Of a stretch of DNA of 64,000 nucleotides, positions 24,882 through 34,823 are shown in pieces (the first letter of the stretch is position 1; the number at the start of each line of letters is the position of its first letter). The notes under the pieces are model-generated. The model worked only from the letters and a program-made list of their open reading frames with translations, was not told the origin of the DNA and ran no database searches. Origin of the DNA: PWXP01 sp034005525 (GTDB taxonomy: Bacteria; Planctomycetota; Planctomycetia; Pirellulales; Thermoguttaceae); the NCBI GenBank assembly GCA_034005525.1, contig JAVEUP010000007.1:29795-93794 (forward strand), in the 5' to 3' direction. A program made the translations under genes and the position numbers.

Positions 24882-25907
24882 TCAGCGCTGGATAATGGGC
24901 AACATGTTGTTGGGCACTTGCAGTGCGATCAAAGCCATGGCGGTGGCGTACTCGCGGTTGATGTACGTGGTGGGCCAGGAGCCGTCCTCGTGTTGCCGGC
25001 CGACGAGTTCGTCGCGGATGGCCGGGTACCATCGGTTCCAGGACTCGCCGCCGACGTGCCACATTGCCTGCACGGCGTAGTAGTGGCCGTAGAAGTAATA
25101 GGCTTCATGCCGGCTCACGCCCGGCTGGGGCGTGTGGCGGAGCAGGTACTCGATTCCTTTGTCGATTTCGGGCCCCTTGTACACGCCGGCGCTTTGCATT
25201 GCCACGACCCCGGCGGCAGATCGAGGGAACAGGCTGTCGCCGCCGGCAATGGCCATGTACATGAAGCCCCCGTCGGGGTTCTGGCATCGCCGCACGTAGT
25301 CGAGGCACCGGTCGACAGTCTCGTTCGGGACGAACAGGCCGGCATTCCGCGCCGCGCGCAGCGCCATGATCTGGCAGACGGTGACGGATATGTCGGCGTC
25401 GGCCGGCTGTGGCTGGTACCGCCAGCCGCCTTCCTTGTTCTGCGAGTTGACTATTAGTTTGACCGCCGCGGTCAGCTTGTTGCGCAGCTCGGGCCGGGGC
25501 GACATGCCGTGGCAGTCGGCGAGGAACATGGTGGCGAAGCCGTGGCCATACATCGGTCCGTGACTCGCGCCTCGCCGCTCGATGATGAACCCGCTCTGCT
25601 GCGTCTTCGACAGCAGGTAGGCCACGATCCGTTCGAGTTCCCGGCCATAGGGTCCGCGGCCCGGCGTACTGCCGCCGCCCATCCACGCCATGCCGGCCAG
25701 CGCGGTGATGGCGACATTGCCGCGATAGGCGCCGGAACCCAGCGAGCCGTCGTCATCCTGTTGCCGGGCGAGCCATCGCAGGCCCCGCTCGATCGCCCGA
25801 TCGGCTTCCGGCGTGATGAACTTGGCCGCAGTCCGTTCGGGATCGGCCTGCTGGCCGGCGGCGAGGCCGGGGAGAAACAGTGCGAGGAAGAAGCAATAGT
25901 AACGCAT
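24882..25907 (-). CDS. Exported terpene-cyclase/prenyltransferase-fold repeat protein
   Basis: 341 residues with a signal peptide (MRYYCFFLALFLPGLAAG). It contains repeated alpha-alpha units with the QxxDGSLG / NxEGGWRYQP / NPDGGFMYM / HEDGSWPT motifs of the squalene-cyclase-prenyltransferase barrel. The catalytic DxDD of true cyclases is not seen, so it is likely a structural or binding member of the fold. Planctomycete genomes commonly have this type next to a BatA/MoxR operon. It is the last gene of that operon here, 15 nt after the long coiled-coil protein. Confidence 0.75.
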   Translation of the reverse strand: MRYYCFFLALFLPGLAAGQQADPERTAAKFITPEADRAIERGLRWLARQQDDDGSLGSGAYRGNVAITALAGMAWMGGGSTPGRGPYGRELERIVAYLLSKTQQSGFIIERRGASHGPMYGHGFATMFLADCHGMSPRPELRNKLTAAVKLIVNSQNKEGGWRYQPQPADADISVTVCQIMALRAARNAGLFVPNETVDRCLDYVRRCQNPDGGFMYMAIAGGDSLFPRSAAGVVAMQSAGVYKGPEIDKGIEYLLRHTPQPGVSRHEAYYFYGHYYAVQAMWHVGGESWNRWYPAIRDELVGRQHEDGSWPTTYINREYATAMALIALQVPNNMLPIIQR

Positions 25908-25922
25908 GGTGTCAGCTTGTCA

Positions 25923-28900
25923 TTATCTGCCTTGATCCTGGGACAGTCGGCGGAAATACTGTTCGATGAGCGACTCGTACTTCGGCAGGAACTGCTCCGG
26001 CGCCAACTGAAGAAGCTGCTCCCGCTGGCGCTCGGGCAACTGGTTCCAGAGCCGTTCCATCGTATGAAGCGCTCGCTGTTGGTCGGGCGTCTGTGCAACG
26101 GGCTCCGCGGCGCGAGGCTCGTCGGCCGACTCGCGGGCAGGCGCCTCGCGTGGGTCGCGGTCGGCTCCGCCCGGAAACTCATCCGGTTGCGGCCGCGGCT
26201 GCCGATCGGCCGTGGCGGGCGCCTGCCGGGCACTCTCGCCCGACGCCGACGCCTCGCTGCGGGCTTGTTGAAGCAGCGCGTCGAGTTGCGCAACGATTTG
26301 TTCCTGCATGGCGGTGGTCTGGCCGTCGGCAGCCTGCTGCCCGAGCCGAGCCTGGACGTCGCGCATCTGTCGGGCAATTGCCAGCAGGGGATGCGCGTCC
26401 TCGGAAACACCCGCCTGGCCCAATTCGCGCAACAAGTCGTCGTCGTCTTGCCCGGCAGGCTCGGAAAGCAACCCGAGCGTCAAGTCGGCCAACCGGCCCT
26501 GCTCCTCGACCAGGCCATCGAATTGCCCGCGCTGCGCTTCGGAAACGGATTGCTGCCCGGCAACCGACACGGCAAGCTCCGCCGTGCGCCGGTTGATATC
26601 CTGCTGGAGCAGTCTCAGCAGTTTGACCTCGGCGGCGGCGATCGGTTCGCCCATGGACTCGCCTTCCGCGCCGGAACCAGCGCCGCCGCCCGCGGGATCC
26701 TGTGACGGATCGGCCGGATCGGTATGGAACGCCTCGATGAGCATGGCCAGTCGGTCGCGCGCGCGCAGAGCGAGTTGTTGTGTTTGGGGGCCGGTCTGCT
26801 GTTGACCAAGCCAAGCCGCGGCCTCGGCCATGTAGCCGGCCGCGCCGTCGAGCACAAGCTGCACCGCCTCGGCGCCGACGAGCTTGGCGCTGAGGTGCCT
26901 GGTTTCGGATTCCGTGGAAAGCTGCAACCGGACGACGTCGTTCAGATCGGCCAGATGGGCGCGGGTCAGCCCGTCGGGCGAATCGGCCAGTTGGTCCAAC
27001 TGCTGCGTTGCGTCGACCACCTTTTGCTGCGAGTTGTGCAAATGTTTGACTGCGTCCTCAAGTCGGGCAAGCTGTTCGGCGACCAACTCGGCCTGGGCCT
27101 GCCGGCGGCGGGCTTCCAGATGGCGATGGGCGAGTTCGAGCAGTTCCCGGGCCTGCCGGGATTGCTCAGCTCCCCCGGCGGCATTGCCGGCGGCGGCTGC
27201 CTGGCCGGCCTCACTCATCCGGCCGCTCGCCTGTGCCGCCGACCGCGCCGCCTCCCGGACCAGCAGGCGTTCGAGACGGCGCGCCGCGAGCAAGCTTTCG
27301 TCGGCCAACTCCGCCTGCCGTCGCGCAAGCGATTCCAGAGCCAGAAAAGGGGTCAGGAGCCTTTTCTGCGAAGCACCCTCCGGGCCGTTCCGGGAAAAGG
27401 CTCCTGACCCCTTTTCTGGCTCTGACCCCTTTTCTGGCTCGGCTTCCTCCTCTTGCTCCCCGGCAGCGGTGCGGAAGCCGGCGGCCACGTCGGTCTGACG
27501 CCGCAACATGTCCGCCAGTTCGGCTTCCAGTTCGCGGAGCCGTTCAATCAGCCGTTCCAATTCGTGCTCGCGCCGGTTCGCCAAGATGTCGAGCACGTCC
27601 TGCAACATTCCACGCACGCCTTGTTGGACTTCGACGGCTTGCCCGAGACGGTTTTGCTCCAGATGGGCGCTGCCGGTCCGCATCAAGCCGCTCAGGGACC
27701 GGCGACGGATCTCGTCGACGGCGTGGGCGAGCGTGTCGGCCGCGAGTGGGTCGGTGGCATCCAGTTGCCGGGCAGCCCGATCCATCTCGGCTCCCATCCG
27801 GTCAAGCTGTCTGGCCAATTCAAGCTGGCCGCCAGCGAGAACTCGGAGTTCAGCCACATCGGCAGGCGGCAGCTCGCGCGGGTCGCGGCCCATGGTGCGC
27901 CGGCCTGATTCCACCGTGCGGGTCCCAATGTCCTCCTGCTCGCGCAGCAGACGGCCGACGTCGCGGAAGAATCGCCGATAGTTGTCCCAGCGGCCAAGGT
28001 CTTCGAGTATCTGCTCCAGGGTCGCGATCACCCGATCCTGATGCCCGCCGGCGGCCAGAAGCGATTGGGCCACGGCCGGGTCAGCCGGCCAGGTCTCACC
28101 GGCCGGTGCGCCGTCGGCCTGGGCCGACTTGATGGCCGTGGTCAACTCGTGGCCGATGGGCGGAAGATGCTCGCGAGCCAACCCATCGAGTTCCGCCAGG
28201 AGCGACTGCATCCGCCGCCGCAGGTCGGGACGGTCGACGCGATTGTTGTCCAGGTCTGCCAGCAGGTCGGCCACATAGGCGGGCACGCTTTCGCGCTGGC
28301 CGGTCAGGTCCCCCTCGATCCGGCGCTGAGCCAGTTCCGCCGCCTGCAGTTGGTCCACGTCCGGGCGGGCAAGCTGCTTGACCTCATCGAGCCGCACGGC
28401 CAGTTCGGCAACCTGCGATCGGCTGCTCCGCTGCATATCCAGCGCGCGCCGCAGCTCAGCCAGGATCAGGTTCTGCCGGGCAGTGATCCGGTCCTCTAGT
28501 TCGCGCCGCGTGATGACGCTCAACCGTATCGGCGGACTCTCGCCCGTGGACGGCAAGTAATCGCCGGCCGTCGCGGTCAAGATCAGTTGATCACCCGGGC
28601 GAAGACCGAGCGGCTCCAATGCCCAGCGGGTTTCGGCAGCACGATGGTCGCCCGGGCTGTCCAAAGGCGATGGCCTTCCATTGGCAGGCGGCGGCGCCTT
28701 CGCCGGTCCCTCGAACAAGACCAGTTCGCCTTCCACGTCCGGGCCATGGGAAGAGGGAAGTCCCGTTGTTGCAGCAGAATGGCCGTCCGGACGGGAATCT
28801 TTCTCGCCGTGCTGCGACAATCGAGACAGTCCCCCGTGAGCGGCCGTACTGGAATCAATCCGGTAATGCAGCGTAATCTGCCGCACTGCAAGGTTATCTT

Positions 28901-30173
28901 TGGCGACAATGCGCACCGGTACCACGGCGTCGGGGGTGACAAAGAGACTCGCCAAGGGCTGTTCGAAGGTCACGCTCGGCGGCGGATCAGGCACGGTATA
29001 CAGATCCCATTGCGGGCTTTCGCTGCGCAGTCCTTCGATGTCGACCAGTTCAAACCAGTATTCTCCCAAGACGTCTATTGCCGGTTCTCGCCCGCCCGGA
29101 GCGGGGATGCGGAAGCGCCGGCCCTCGCGGTCGAGGGCGGCGGCAATCGGCTCCCGGTCGCTCAAGTGCAACAGGAGCGACCGGAGAGGCTTATTGGCCG
29201 TCCCCGAAACCGCAATCGCGGTACCTTCAAGCACGCGAAGGTGCTTCTCCGCGATGTACGGCGGACAGCTTGTGTACTCCGGCGGCGAAAGCCGCAACTC
29301 CAGTTCATCCATGGCCGGGGGCTCCGCAACCTCGACTTCCAGCCACGGCATCGAGGTATCGTCGCCACCGACCGCGCGATACGCGAACGGGCGAGTAACG
29401 CTTTCACGCCGTGCAAACGCGGTGGTCCGGCTGCGCCGCCGCATCGGTTCGCGCTGGACGCTCGCGCCATCGGGCAGAGACGAGCGATACTCGATCTGTA
29501 CGTCGTCAGGAAGCCTGGCGCCGCGACGGTCGATCACCTCCACCTCGAACGCCTGCCCGCGGGCGACGCGCTGCACCGGGTTGCGAAACTCCAGGTGGGT
29601 CTGTTGGGGCCAGGCCGGTGCCGCCACCGGCCTGGCAAGGCGCGCCAGGGCGATCCGGGCGGAGATCGGGTCGAGAGCAATCAGAACGGCCGCCACCAGG
29701 CACACGGCCAGCGAAAACCCGACCGCGCGGAATGCCGCGCGCGGATCGAGCGCCGTTCGGAAGTCCAATGGTCGAGCCAGGTGCCAGGTGCGCTCAATCA
29801 CGGCGCGCCGCAGCGCGGGCGAGCCGGCTGTGAGTTCGTTGTCCGGTTGGTCCAGAAACTCCAGAGCGCACGCCAACTGGTCGCCCAATTCGGGAAACCG
29901 CCGCTTCAAGCGCAAGGCAATCTCGGCATCGGCCAGGTGGGTGGACAGCGGAACCCACAAGCAACGATACGCGGTCCAGGCGAAAACTGCCAACAAGCCC
30001 AGCGAACTGAGCATGCGGACCCCCGGATCGCGCAACCGCAGCAGGTAGTCTGCCGCCCCCAAAGCGACCGCCGCAGCGACCATCGCCGCAACGGTTGCGC
30101 CGACGCCGTACACCAACAGCAGTTGCCGCAGGCGGCTTCGGAGGTGCGCGATTTTTTCTTGCAGCGGGTGCAT
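25923..30173 (-). CDS. Very large membrane-anchored coiled-coil protein of the MoxR/BatA operon
   Basis: 1416 residues. Transmembrane helices lie near residues 19-42, 55-75 and 149-168, with an Ig-like beta-rich periplasmic portion after them (about 200-500: YRSSLPDGA, SPPEYTSCPPYIAEKHLRV, TLHYRIDS). The remainder is long helical, Gln/Arg/Glu-rich coiled coil. A 73-bp palindromic repeat contributes residues about 919-945 (EKGSGAFSRN and onward). The gene sits between the vWA/amidotransferase-like gene (12 nt) and the terpene-cyclase-fold gene (15 nt). Family is the planctomycete DUF4175-like type by context; function unknown, perhaps assembly of an envelope complex by the MoxR chaperone. Confidence 0.7.
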   Translation of the reverse strand: MHPLQEKIAHLRSRLRQLLLVYGVGATVAAMVAAAVALGAADYLLRLRDPGVRMLSSLGLLAVFAWTAYRCLWVPLSTHLADAEIALRLKRRFPELGDQLACALEFLDQPDNELTAGSPALRRAVIERTWHLARPLDFRTALDPRAAFRAVGFSLAVCLVAAVLIALDPISARIALARLARPVAAPAWPQQTHLEFRNPVQRVARGQAFEVEVIDRRGARLPDDVQIEYRSSLPDGASVQREPMRRRSRTTAFARRESVTRPFAYRAVGGDDTSMPWLEVEVAEPPAMDELELRLSPPEYTSCPPYIAEKHLRVLEGTAIAVSGTANKPLRSLLLHLSDREPIAAALDREGRRFRIPAPGGREPAIDVLGEYWFELVDIEGLRSESPQWDLYTVPDPPPSVTFEQPLASLFVTPDAVVPVRIVAKDNLAVRQITLHYRIDSSTAAHGGLSRLSQHGEKDSRPDGHSAATTGLPSSHGPDVEGELVLFEGPAKAPPPANGRPSPLDSPGDHRAAETRWALEPLGLRPGDQLILTATAGDYLPSTGESPPIRLSVITRRELEDRITARQNLILAELRRALDMQRSSRSQVAELAVRLDEVKQLARPDVDQLQAAELAQRRIEGDLTGQRESVPAYVADLLADLDNNRVDRPDLRRRMQSLLAELDGLAREHLPPIGHELTTAIKSAQADGAPAGETWPADPAVAQSLLAAGGHQDRVIATLEQILEDLGRWDNYRRFFRDVGRLLREQEDIGTRTVESGRRTMGRDPRELPPADVAELRVLAGGQLELARQLDRMGAEMDRAARQLDATDPLAADTLAHAVDEIRRRSLSGLMRTGSAHLEQNRLGQAVEVQQGVRGMLQDVLDILANRREHELERLIERLRELEAELADMLRRQTDVAAGFRTAAGEQEEEAEPEKGSEPEKGSGAFSRNGPEGASQKRLLTPFLALESLARRQAELADESLLAARRLERLLVREAARSAAQASGRMSEAGQAAAAGNAAGGAEQSRQARELLELAHRHLEARRRQAQAELVAEQLARLEDAVKHLHNSQQKVVDATQQLDQLADSPDGLTRAHLADLNDVVRLQLSTESETRHLSAKLVGAEAVQLVLDGAAGYMAEAAAWLGQQQTGPQTQQLALRARDRLAMLIEAFHTDPADPSQDPAGGGAGSGAEGESMGEPIAAAEVKLLRLLQQDINRRTAELAVSVAGQQSVSEAQRGQFDGLVEEQGRLADLTLGLLSEPAGQDDDDLLRELGQAGVSEDAHPLLAIARQMRDVQARLGQQAADGQTTAMQEQIVAQLDALLQQARSEASASGESARQAPATADRQPRPQPDEFPGGADRDPREAPARESADEPRAAEPVAQTPDQQRALHTMERLWNQLPERQREQLLQLAPEQFLPKYESLIEQYFRRLSQDQGR
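27336..27424. repeat. In-gene palindromic repeat, copy 2
   Basis: Perfect 31-bp arms (27336-27366 and 27394-27424) flank the same 27-nt loop as copy 1. It shares 73 identical bases with 24072-24144. Part of the right arm is duplicated immediately after it (to about 27440). It is inside the 1416-residue gene, in the same translation frame as copy 1. Confidence 0.95.
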
Positions 30174-30185
30174 ACTATATGTATT

Positions 30186-32606
30186 CTACACCATGCCCCC
30201 AAGTTTGCGTAAGATCCACTCACACGTGAGCAATACCAGAAAGACGAATAACACCGGCCATTGGTTCCAGAGCGGCCGAGGCGGCAGCGGCTCGATGGGC
30301 ACCTGCCGGCCGGGCGGGAGGTCGTGAGGCAGTCGCGCGGCGCCGTCCAGAGTGTACACTTTGCCCCCGGTCTGGCGGGCCGCTTGGCGGAGGGCCGCAA
30401 GGTCGGTCCGGGTTTGCTCGAACTCGCCGGGCGGGGCCACCATGGAGAAATCGAGCGAAGGGGCCGCGTCCGGAAGTGACGGAATGGCCACCCAGGCGTG
30501 GTACGAGCCAATCCCCGGCCGTGCCAGCGTGGCCTCGAACGTACCCCGCCGCGCAGCGCTGCGACGAAGCGTCATCCGCTGCGTCTGATGGCCCGCGTGT
30601 TCCACGACCACGGTCACGCCGTCGTCTTCCGGCGGCGCCAACCGTTCATCAAGGAAGCGCAGCCGCAACTGCACCGGCTCGCCGTAGGTGTACTCGCGGC
30701 GGTCGCTGGTCAACACGGCATGACGGCCCTCGGCGGCAAGCTTCGAGCGAGCGAGATACCGAATCATCTGAACCCAGTAGCGCTGGAAGAACACGTCGCC
30801 TGCGCGCCAGCGCCATCGCCACGTTTCGTCGGTCGCGTGCATGAGCACCTTGCCCGACCCGACGTATTGCAGGCAGATGACCGGCAAGGGCTGCCCATGG
30901 CTGCCAGTCTCGCTCGGATGCACCGCCAGCACGCGCACACCCGGCTTCAAGTCGCCCAGTTCGGCAAACCAGTACAGCGGCGGCAGGTTCTGCCATATCC
31001 GGGCATTCTCGGACGGGTCGAGCCCCAACTGCATTGGCGGGCTCAATAGGCCAAGCTCCGTGGGCTGCACGCGGAAGCCCTCGTTGGCGGCTTCGTCGGC
31101 CCTGGGCAGCCGTACCATCCCGGGATCGCTGGGAAACAGGCGCGCCAACGGGGTATCGCGATACGCCGACGGCATGAACTGCGGCCCGGCGATGAAGATC
31201 AACGCTCCTCCTTGCCCCGGCCGATCGACAAACTCTGCGACGCCTTCGAGCATCGACTGGCTGATCAGCGCCGGATTGACGTCGCCGAAGATAATGACGT
31301 CGTATGAGAACAACTCCTCGCGCCTCAACGGGAAGGGGCGCAACACCGGCTCGCCGCCTTCCGCAACGGCGTCGTGGTGCAGTAGTTCTAAGTCGGCCTG
31401 CTGCAAGACGGCGTGCAACTGAATGCTTGTCTCGGCGCGCGTGAGCATATTCCAGAGATACCGGAACTCGAAGCTCGGGTAGGCCTGCACCAGAAGCACG
31501 CGAATCTTCTCGTCGCTGACCGTCACGTTCCGTTGCTGACGGTTGTTCTCCACCTGGAGTTCGCCTTCAAGCGGCTCGGCTTCGAGCGTGTACCGGAACT
31601 GGCCGACCGATTCGGGCCGGTGCGTGACTCGCACGGCTTGTGTGCGGCCGTCGGGCCCCAGGGTGACCTTCTGCTGCGCCAGCGCCCCCGGCTCGTCCTC
31701 CTTGCGCAGCACAATGTTGACCTCCTTGCCGGCGAAGCCCGTAGCCGTCAGTCTCGCCTCGAAGTTGAGAATATCGCCGACGAACACCAAATCGTCGACA
31801 AGCAAATCGGCAAGCTTCACGTCGCGCACCGGCTGGTCGTCGCCGATGCCGACGAGGAATAGGGGCACGCCGCGGCGCCCGGCCGAGGCGGCCCCGTCGT
31901 CCAGTGGGGCCCCTTCGGTCACGATGCCGTCGGTCAGGGCCACGATGGCCGCGGGCGCCGTTCCCCGCAAGTCGTCCAAGATGGTGCGGACCGCGTCGCC
32001 CAGTCGCGTCGACTTGCCCGTGGCATCCGTGGCAACCACTTCTTCGACCACGGCATCGAGATCGGTTCCCGACCCGGCCCGCGCGCCGGAGGGCGTATCA
32101 GCCAGATAGTAGACGCGGAGCTTATAGTCGTTCAGGAGGCTGCGAAGGAGACGATTGTCCTGGTCGAGCAGCAACGCCCGCGCAAGATTCCATCGCGTCG
32201 GCTCGGCGGCGGGCGTGCCAAGCCGGCGCAGTCCATCGCGCAACTTCGCGGCATGCACCTCACTGCCGGGATCGGCAACGGTCATGCTTTCCGAGTTGTC
32301 CAGCAACACGGCCACGTAAGGCAGACCCGTCCGCTTCAGCCCTAGGCTTACCTGGGCCAACATGACCAGCAAGATGGCGACCAGCGCAAGCCTCATGCCG
32401 GCCAGGGTCATGCGCATCCAGACCGGCGTGCGACGGTTCTCACGCAGATAGATGCCGACCACGTAGCCGCCGGCAATCACCAAGAGCAACAACGTGGCCC
32501 ACGCCGGCAGCGGCCAAAGGTAATCGAGAGTCCAGGCCGTACCCTCGCCGGGCTCGCCATCGATGCCGAGCCATCTCTCCAGCCAATAGGGCAACGTACC
32601 GGTCAT
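30186..32606 (-). CDS. Membrane protein with vWA and glutamine-amidotransferase-like domains
   Basis: 806 residues. Transmembrane helices near residues 35-53 and 70-88, a vWA domain starting LLDNSESM (MIDAS Asp103, Ser105, Ser107), then a region (VLLVQAYPSFEFRYLWNML to LIFIAGPQFMPS) typical of the amidotransferase-like domain in these operons, and a C-terminal helix (PVLFVFLVLLTCEWILRKL). ATG 32606 overlaps the previous stop in ATGA. The vWA likely takes part in MoxR-assisted complex assembly at the membrane. Confidence 0.8.
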   Translation of the reverse strand: MTGTLPYWLERWLGIDGEPGEGTAWTLDYLWPLPAWATLLLLVIAGGYVVGIYLRENRRTPVWMRMTLAGMRLALVAILLVMLAQVSLGLKRTGLPYVAVLLDNSESMTVADPGSEVHAAKLRDGLRRLGTPAAEPTRWNLARALLLDQDNRLLRSLLNDYKLRVYYLADTPSGARAGSGTDLDAVVEEVVATDATGKSTRLGDAVRTILDDLRGTAPAAIVALTDGIVTEGAPLDDGAASAGRRGVPLFLVGIGDDQPVRDVKLADLLVDDLVFVGDILNFEARLTATGFAGKEVNIVLRKEDEPGALAQQKVTLGPDGRTQAVRVTHRPESVGQFRYTLEAEPLEGELQVENNRQQRNVTVSDEKIRVLLVQAYPSFEFRYLWNMLTRAETSIQLHAVLQQADLELLHHDAVAEGGEPVLRPFPLRREELFSYDVIIFGDVNPALISQSMLEGVAEFVDRPGQGGALIFIAGPQFMPSAYRDTPLARLFPSDPGMVRLPRADEAANEGFRVQPTELGLLSPPMQLGLDPSENARIWQNLPPLYWFAELGDLKPGVRVLAVHPSETGSHGQPLPVICLQYVGSGKVLMHATDETWRWRWRAGDVFFQRYWVQMIRYLARSKLAAEGRHAVLTSDRREYTYGEPVQLRLRFLDERLAPPEDDGVTVVVEHAGHQTQRMTLRRSAARRGTFEATLARPGIGSYHAWVAIPSLPDAAPSLDFSMVAPPGEFEQTRTDLAALRQAARQTGGKVYTLDGAARLPHDLPPGRQVPIEPLPPRPLWNQWPVLFVFLVLLTCEWILRKLGGMV

Positions 32607-34813
32607 GATTGCGCCTGGTATCCGAATCGCCATGCAAGGTAGGTTTCCGCCAGCAACAGGCAAAGCGCCGCTGCAAGCAGGGCAAGATGCAGCCGCCCGG
32701 GCCCCCCGCGCAGGGCGACCGTTTGCGGGCGCTCTGGCTCCTGCCACGTCGTCTTGTACTCGAAAGGAATGCCGGGCCAAACCTCGCTGCGCAGCCAGTC
32801 GACGCCGACCTGGGCCAAATCGCTCTCGGCGGTATCGACGTTCGCGGCGAACAGACGCTCCTGCTCATCGGGGCCGGCCGTACGAACGGCGTAGAAGCCG
32901 CTCTGCCGGGTCGCGGTATAAGTCCAATCGCGCTGATTGCCCAGTCCGCTAAGCCGGACCTCGCGGCGATCGCCCTCCGGCGTGCGCACCTCGACCGAGC
33001 CCAGTCCGCCCGCCGCAGCGACCGTTCCGCGAAGCGGCTCGCCCGTGGTCACGTTCCGCCCCGTCATCCGATCCGTCAGGCAGAATGCCAGCAACTCCTG
33101 CACCAGCGGAACGAAGCTGGGCAACAGCGGCATGGCAGTCCACGAGGTATCGGCCGACGTGGCAACCAAGACGACCCGCCCCCGGGCGACCGGCTGCTCG
33201 ACGACCAAAGGATCGCCGCCGGGCAGCCGCAGCACGACCCGGGCCGGGCTGTCCTCGGGCACGGTCAGGCGCTGGTGCTTGCCGACCGGGGCCGTCAGGA
33301 GCCCGGCGTGCCCGGCACCCCGAAACGCGTCGAGCATAGGATGCCGATACTCAAGAGGATCGAGCCTCCCTTCGGCCGTTTCAACCACGGGCCCCAACTC
33401 GGCGGGTAGAAGCCGATTCTCCTCCTTGGCGCCCGGCCCGAGTTCACGGTTGTAGCGGTCGGCCATCACTTGATCGCCCATGAAGAACACCAGGCTGCCG
33501 CCGCCGCGCAGGTAGGCGCTGAGGACGTCGGCTTCGCTGGAGGTGAACTGCGCTACGTTGCACATGGCCACGAGATCATAACGGGACAGGTCGCGTTCCA
33601 GAATGGCGCTTTCCGCGGCCACTTCCACTTCGACCGGAGGCGAGAGCCCGGGCTCATCGCCCGGCGCCAGGGCAACGGCCAGGTAATCGCAGGCGCCGCC
33701 GAACGGCTTGCCTGACGGACGCCCCTCGATGCATAGCACGCCAACGCTGCGCCGCACCGGCACGGCCAGGTACCGGCGATTGTCCACCGCCAGCGCATCG
33801 CCCTCGGCGCGGACCTCGACCGCGTGATCGCCGGGCGCGTCGAATCGATACTCCAATAGCACGGTTGCCTCTCCGCCGGCCGGCACGTCGATAGGCCGTT
33901 GCGCCACCCGCCGCCCATCGACGTGCAACTCGACCGTCTGCCTGCCGACGGCCTGGGCGGCGAAACTCTTCACCATGGCCTCGAACCGGCAGGTGCGTCC
34001 CGCGATGGCCGGCGCCGTCAACAGCCGTAACCCGGCCACGGCAAGGTTGTCGGCCGCCGGCTGGCCGACGTCGATCAGCGCGAGCGTCGCCACTTCCGCC
34101 AAACTGGTTACCTGGCGCTGGTGGTCGGCGCGGGCCGCTTTCGATAGGCGGGGCGCCCAGGCGGCGCGCTGCAGGTCGGTCAGGAAGTAGACCTCGTGCC
34201 GCACCAACCGCGGGCTTTCCCGCTGCGCCGTCTCGATGACCTTCCGGACGAGCGGAATGGTCCCAACCAGGTCGGCCGTGGTATGCGGCTGGCGGAGGGC
34301 TTCGATTTCGGCGGCCACCTCATCACCTGCCGGCGCCGGGGTACCCACCACCACCTGCGGCGGCGACGCCATCAGCAAGAGCGTGAACGCATCGCCCGCC
34401 GGGGCGCTCTCGACGATTTCGCGGGCAAGCTCTTTGGCACGGGCGAAGCGGCTTTGCCCGGTCGGCTGGTACGCCATCGAAAACGAGCCGTCGAGCACGA
34501 GCACGCGATGGGTTTGCCCGCCGGGCGCAAGGCTCAGAAGCGGGCGCTCGAAGTACGGTTCGGCGACCGCCAGTACCACGAGCACCACAAGCAACGTGCG
34601 TACTGCCAGCAGCAGCCACTGCTCAAAGTGCAGTCGGCGCGATTGCCTCCGCAGCGCCGCCAGCAAGTACTCCATTGCCGCCCAATGCGCCTCCCGGTAT
34701 TTCCGCCGCATCCAGAGGTGAATCAGAATCGGCGCGGCCGCCGCAGCCAGCCAACCCAGCAAGGGCAGGTTGACGAAGCCGAAAGCCAGCAGCAGCGGTA
34801 ACGGAGTCAACAT
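32603..34813 (-). CDS. BatA-like membrane protein with vWA domain
   Basis: 736 residues. The N terminus (LLGWLAAAAAPILIHLWMRRKYR) is the aerotolerance-regulator/BatA N-terminal helix pair, followed by a second helix (LLLAVRTLLVVLVVLAVAEPYF). A vWA domain follows with VLDGSFSM (Asp108, Ser110, Ser112), then a long beta-rich region and a C-terminal helix (LHLALLAAALCLLLAETYL). BatA-type proteins work with MoxR ATPases. It sits ten bases after the DUF58 gene and overlaps the next by four bases. Confidence 0.85.
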   Translation of the reverse strand: MLTPLPLLLAFGFVNLPLLGWLAAAAAPILIHLWMRRKYREAHWAAMEYLLAALRRQSRRLHFEQWLLLAVRTLLVVLVVLAVAEPYFERPLLSLAPGGQTHRVLVLDGSFSMAYQPTGQSRFARAKELAREIVESAPAGDAFTLLLMASPPQVVVGTPAPAGDEVAAEIEALRQPHTTADLVGTIPLVRKVIETAQRESPRLVRHEVYFLTDLQRAAWAPRLSKAARADHQRQVTSLAEVATLALIDVGQPAADNLAVAGLRLLTAPAIAGRTCRFEAMVKSFAAQAVGRQTVELHVDGRRVAQRPIDVPAGGEATVLLEYRFDAPGDHAVEVRAEGDALAVDNRRYLAVPVRRSVGVLCIEGRPSGKPFGGACDYLAVALAPGDEPGLSPPVEVEVAAESAILERDLSRYDLVAMCNVAQFTSSEADVLSAYLRGGGSLVFFMGDQVMADRYNRELGPGAKEENRLLPAELGPVVETAEGRLDPLEYRHPMLDAFRGAGHAGLLTAPVGKHQRLTVPEDSPARVVLRLPGGDPLVVEQPVARGRVVLVATSADTSWTAMPLLPSFVPLVQELLAFCLTDRMTGRNVTTGEPLRGTVAAAGGLGSVEVRTPEGDRREVRLSGLGNQRDWTYTATRQSGFYAVRTAGPDEQERLFAANVDTAESDLAQVGVDWLRSEVWPGIPFEYKTTWQEPERPQTVALRGGPGRLHLALLAAALCLLLAETYLAWRFGYQAQS

Positions 34814-34823
34814 GGGATTGCGC

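Noticed and set aside
28587..30212. 541-codon plus-strand frame opposite the 1416-residue gene
   Set aside because: Antisense shadow; no motifs and no start site.
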